This document shows positions 5,160-7,091 of a DNA stretch of 7,091 bases, piece after piece. The position numbers and the translations under genes were made by a program. Source of the stretch: Lachnospiraceae bacterium UBA1267 (lineage in GTDB: Bacteria; Bacillota; Clostridia; Lachnospirales; Lachnospiraceae); the NCBI GenBank assembly GCA_002308115.1, contig DBVJ01000041.1, positions 4,790-11,880 of the forward strand. The letters are read 5' to 3'. Within the stretch, counting starts at the first letter, position 1, and each line of letters starts with the position of its first letter. The notes under the pieces are model-generated. The model was not told the DNA's origin and ran no database searches. It was given only the letters and a program-made list of their open reading frames with translations.

Positions 5160-6290
5160 TCAGACCCTTTCCACAAACTCGCGGATGTAGTGGAGGGCGG
5201 CGCCGAGCGGGGAAATGTGATGCCGGAGCATGGCCAGCTGGACAAAGTCCGCGTTTTCATCAAAGGGGTTGCCGGCAAGGACGTAGCGGCGGATGACCGG
5301 AAGATACGGTCCCAGGAATTCACTGAAGAAGCCGCTCAATACGACGTCGCAGTCGAGCGTCATGCGGATGCTCTGGATCGCTACGGCGATATGGCGGAGC
5401 ATGTCATACAGAAGCGCTTCGTATTCCGGGTTGTGTTCCTGAACACCCTGGAAGAATTCTTCGACGGAGACGCCGAACTCTTTCTCGATCCTGAGCGGAG
5501 AACAATATGGTTCGAGACATCCGCGCTTGCCGCAGGAGCACGGAAGGCCGCCGGGTTCCACGCAAATGTGTCCGAATTCGCCGCTCCTTGAATGATCTCC
5601 GCCGTAGGGACTGCCGCCCACCAGAACCGCTCCGCCTACGCCGTTTTCCAGGAAAAGATAAGCCATGTTCCAGGAACTCCTGCGGACAAAGTATTCGGCG
5701 TGTCCGCTGGCGGAGCCGTCGTTATCGACATAGACCGGGCAGGGGATCTCTCCCAGAAGCTCCTCTAAGGGGAGGTTCCTGAGCCCCATGGTCGGTGCGA
5801 CGAAGAGGGTCTTGTGGTCTTCGCTCACCAGGCCGGGCACGGAAACGCCGACGCCCAAGAGGCGCGCGCGGTCAAAATGATATTGATTTAGGAAGTCTTC
5901 GAGATGGGACGCGATCTTCGGCGCCGTGCCGGAAAGGCAGGCCTGTACGTCGAACGGGATCTTCTCATAAGCCAGTTCTTCAAGACGGAGATTGGCGGCG
6001 ACCAGTCTTAATGATTTGTCGGCCACGGCAATGCCGATGGAAAAGCGCGCATCAGGAACGATGTCCAGCGCGCGGGCTTTCCGCCCGCCGGTAGACTGTT
6101 CCTCGCCGACTTCACAGACCAGCCCTTCATCCATGAGTTCGTTCAGATTCTGGTAAAGTGTCGGCATGCTGACGCCGATCGTCTCTGCCAGTGTCTGACG
6201 GGTCTCCAGGCGCTGTGAATCATACAAAATATGGTAGATCCTGTTGCGGACGGAAGTGCGTTCCGTAAGCAGCGAAGAAGTATTGGTCAT
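5160..6290 (-). CDS. ROK-family transcriptional repressor (XylR/NagC-like)
   Basis: A 376-residue regulator of normal length. The N-terminal winged helix-turn-helix spans about 15-75 (ETRQTLAETIGVSMPTLYQN near 29-48, recognition helix about 41-53). A sugar-kinase-like ROK domain follows. It contains GVGVSVPG (146-153), DNDGSASGHAEY (189-200) with Asp191 at the kinase catalytic position, ENGVGGAVL (215-223), and the zinc motif GHICVEPGG-x3-CSCGKRGCLE with His241, Cys251, Cys253 and Cys258. Such proteins repress sugar genes and release DNA on binding the sugar. The ATG at 6288-6290 has GGAGG 7-8 nt upstream. The gene diverges from a sugar ABC-transporter binding protein, which is the likely target together with its own gene. 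The inducing sugar is unknown; xylose, glucose or galactose are possible from the ChvE-like neighbour. Confidence 0.94.
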   Translation of the reverse strand: MTNTSSLLTERTSVRNRIYHILYDSQRLETRQTLAETIGVSMPTLYQNLNELMDEGLVCEVGEEQSTGGRKARALDIVPDARFSIGIAVADKSLRLVAANLRLEELAYEKIPFDVQACLSGTAPKIASHLEDFLNQYHFDRARLLGVGVSVPGLVSEDHKTLFVAPTMGLRNLPLEELLGEIPCPVYVDNDGSASGHAEYFVRRSSWNMAYLFLENGVGGAVLVGGSPYGGDHSRSGEFGHICVEPGGLPCSCGKRGCLEPYCSPLRIEKEFGVSVEEFFQGVQEHNPEYEALLYDMLRHIAVAIQSIRMTLDCDVVLSGFFSEFLGPYLPVIRRYVLAGNPFDENADFVQLAMLRHHISPLGAALHYIREFVERV

Positions 6291-6322
6291 GACGCGTCCT
6301 CCCCTCTCCGATGTTGAACACC

Positions 6323-6351
6323 ATTTTAACCAACTTTTCGGGCCTCGTCAA
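6323..6351 (-). promoter_or_regulatory. Promoter of the ROK repressor gene
   Basis: On the minus strand TTGACG (6351-6346), a 17-bp spacer and TAAAAT (6328-6323) give a strong sigma-A promoter, starting near 6316 and leaving a 26-nt leader with the GGGAGG ribosome site. Confidence 0.7.
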
Positions 6352-6370
6352 CGCAAAAAGGCTCGCTTTT

Positions 6371-6396
6371 CAAAAACAATTTTATCTAAGTTTTTG
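6371..6396. promoter_or_regulatory. Inverted repeat CAAAAAC-N12-GTTTTTG, candidate ROK operator
   Basis: Two perfect 7-bp arms flank a 12-bp AT-rich centre. The site lies 19 bp upstream of the ROK promoter -35 and about 80 bp upstream of the binding-protein -35. ROK operators of Firmicutes (for example xylO) are A/T-tract inverted repeats of similar character, but the spacing here differs, so the assignment is tentative. Confidence 0.4.
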
Positions 6397-6398
6397 GC

Positions 6399-6414
6399 GC
6401 AATTGTCACATTGC
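6399..6414. promoter_or_regulatory. Short inverted repeat GCAAT-N6-ATTGC
   Basis: A 5-bp-arm palindrome three bases beyond the CAAAAAC repeat, in the middle of the divergent regulatory region. It could be an activator or second repressor site; short arms make chance plausible. Confidence 0.22.
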
Positions 6415-6476
6415 ACAAACAGTATCGCATTTTTCCGTGATTATGCTACAAGTATGTCCAATGGAGTGAATATCTC

Positions 6477-6506
6477 TTGACAGTATATGCTCTCATTTTG
6501 TAAAAT
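6477..6506 (+). promoter_or_regulatory. Promoter of the sugar-binding protein gene
   Basis: A perfect -35 TTGACA (6477-6482), an 18-bp spacer and -10 TAAAAT (6501-6506). The start is expected near 6513, giving a leader of about 80 nt. Confidence 0.75.
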
Positions 6507-6515
6507 CGCTTTACA
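6499..6515. promoter_or_regulatory. Operator palindrome on the binding-protein promoter
   Basis: TGTAAA-ATCGC-TTTACA is a perfect 6-bp inverted repeat covering the -10 and the predicted start point, so a bound protein would block initiation. The half-site is like that of LacI/CcpA operators, but the centre is 3 bp longer than a canonical cre, so neither CcpA nor the ROK protein can be assigned with confidence. Confidence 0.55.
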
Positions 6516-6519
6516 GAAG

Positions 6520-6577
6520 TTTGGGGGCGTCTCCCAAATAAGAAAAATGGGCCGGAACCAGCCCTGAAATTTGGTTC
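6520..6577 (+). promoter_or_regulatory. Leader hairpins upstream of the sugar-binding protein gene
   Basis: The transcript leader has an 8-pair hairpin, TTTGGGGG with CTCCCAAA around CGU (6520-6538, one G-U pair), and a second stem GAACCA/TGGTTC (6555-6560 with 6572-6577). GGGC/GCCC (6549-6552 with 6561-6564) overlaps the second stem and is an exclusive alternative. The strong ribosome site AAGGAGG (6583-6589) follows 5 nt later. No known riboswitch class was recognised; 5' stabilisation of an abundant lipoprotein mRNA is the modest explanation. Confidence 0.4.
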
Positions 6578-6594
6578 AGATTAAGGAGGAAAAA

Positions 6595-7091
6595 ATGAAA
6601 AAGTTTTTGGCTATCCTTCTCGTCCTTGTGATGGTGTTTGGCCTTTCGGCCTGCAAACAGGGCGGAAAAGAAGAGACGAAGGGTGATCTGGTCGGTGTTG
6701 CGATGCCCACGAAGGATCTGCAGCGCTGGAACCAGGACGGCGACAACATGAAAGCTCAGCTGGAGAAGGCCGGCTACAGGGTCGATCTGCAGTACGGCGC
6801 CAACGACATCCAGACCCAGGTCTCCCAGCTTGAGAACATGATCGCGAACGGCGCCAAGGTGCTCGTCATCGCCTCCATCGACGGCAAGTCCCTGGGCACG
6901 GTGCTTGCACAGGCCAAGGAAAAGAAGATCCCGGTCATCGCTTATGACCGTCTGATCATGGACACCGATGCGGTCTCCTACTATGCAACGTTCGACAACT
7001 GGCTTGTCGGCACGAAGCAGGGTGAATTCATCCGCGATGCCCTGAAACTGGACACCGAAGCAGGCCCGTTCAACATCGAGTTCATCACCGG
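6595..7091 (+). CDS. Sugar ABC transporter substrate-binding lipoprotein, ChvE-like (5' part)
   Basis: The first 165 codons of a periplasmic-binding-protein type 1 lipoprotein; the gene runs off the window. MKK and a hydrophobic stretch (4-16) end in the lipobox LSAC with Cys20 as lipid anchor, so the protein sits on the outer face of the membrane. The mature part has VGVAMPTKDLQRWNQDGDNM (33-52), YGANDIQTQVSQLENMIANG (66-85), VIASIDG, IPVIAYDRLI and YYATFDNWLVGTKQGEF, which are hallmarks of ChvE/XylF-type multiple-sugar binders (aldohexoses and xylose or arabinose). ATP-binding and permease genes (mmsA/B-like) are expected downstream. Start ATG 6595 follows a near-perfect AAGGAGG 5 nt away. 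Regulation is probably by the divergent ROK repressor and the palindrome over the promoter. Confidence 0.95.
   Translation, partial: MKKFLAILLVLVMVFGLSACKQGGKEETKGDLVGVAMPTKDLQRWNQDGDNMKAQLEKAGYRVDLQYGANDIQTQVSQLENMIANGAKVLVIASIDGKSLGTVLAQAKEKKIPVIAYDRLIMDTDAVSYYATFDNWLVGTKQGEFIRDALKLDTEAGPFNIEFIT

Noticed and set aside
4989..5591. A 200-codon plus-strand frame from the array end into the ROK gene
   Set aside because: Most of it is the antisense of the ROK domain; it has no ribosome site and would run through the terminator hairpin.
6499..6515. Canonical CcpA cre site
   Set aside because: Half-sites resemble cre, but the centre is 5 bp and not the 2 bp needed for the 14-bp cre layout, so only a generic operator is called.

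Overview
The window looks like a moderately GC-rich Firmicute (Clostridia or Erysipelotrichia-like, perhaps gut-associated). Supporting signs are strong AGGAGG-type ribosome sites, sigma-A promoters with clean 17-18 bp spacers, a clostridial-type NifU/IscU tail, a ROK-family repressor and a lipoprotein sugar-binding protein with an LSAC lipobox. This placement is inference; no rRNA or other marker gene is present.

Layout. 1-249 (+) is the 3' end of an Fe-S scaffold gene (NifU/IscU type). It overlaps tail to tail with a two-gene minus-strand operon (1585 to 189): an OlsB-like N-acyltransferase followed by a small alpha/beta-hydrolase esterase. A mirror-symmetric divergent promoter region (1654-1756) separates that operon from a GH13 alpha-glucosidase (1790-3469, +). 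The glucosidase converges on a second minus-strand operon (4688 to 3515): a low-molecular-weight protein tyrosine phosphatase, then an SRAP/YedK-type DNA-crosslink protein. The convergent junction is built from a diverged 35-bp tandem repeat.

A 471-bp non-coding stretch (4689-5159) follows. It holds the phosphatase promoter with an overlapping palindrome, then the most unusual object in the window: about 295 bp in which the hexamer GAGCGT recurs ten times exactly and once with one mismatch. Its orientation strictly alternates, sites fall every ~26 bp (same-orientation sites every ~52 bp), and the 17-22 bp segments between sites all differ. The last unit is a perfect 12-bp-stem hairpin that probably terminates the ROK gene.

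The right end is a sugar-uptake locus: a ROK repressor (6290 to 5160, -) divergent from a ChvE-like sugar ABC-transporter binding lipoprotein (6595 to beyond the window, +). The 304-bp region between them carries a promoter in each direction and several palindromes, one of which (TGTAAA-N5-TTTACA) sits on the -10 and start region of the binding-protein promoter. The simplest reading is that the ROK protein senses a sugar and controls its own gene and the transporter. The GH13 enzyme would supply monosaccharides from short alpha-glucosides. No nuclease, transposase, integrase or other obvious effector lies next to the hexamer array, so its function cannot be read from its neighbours.
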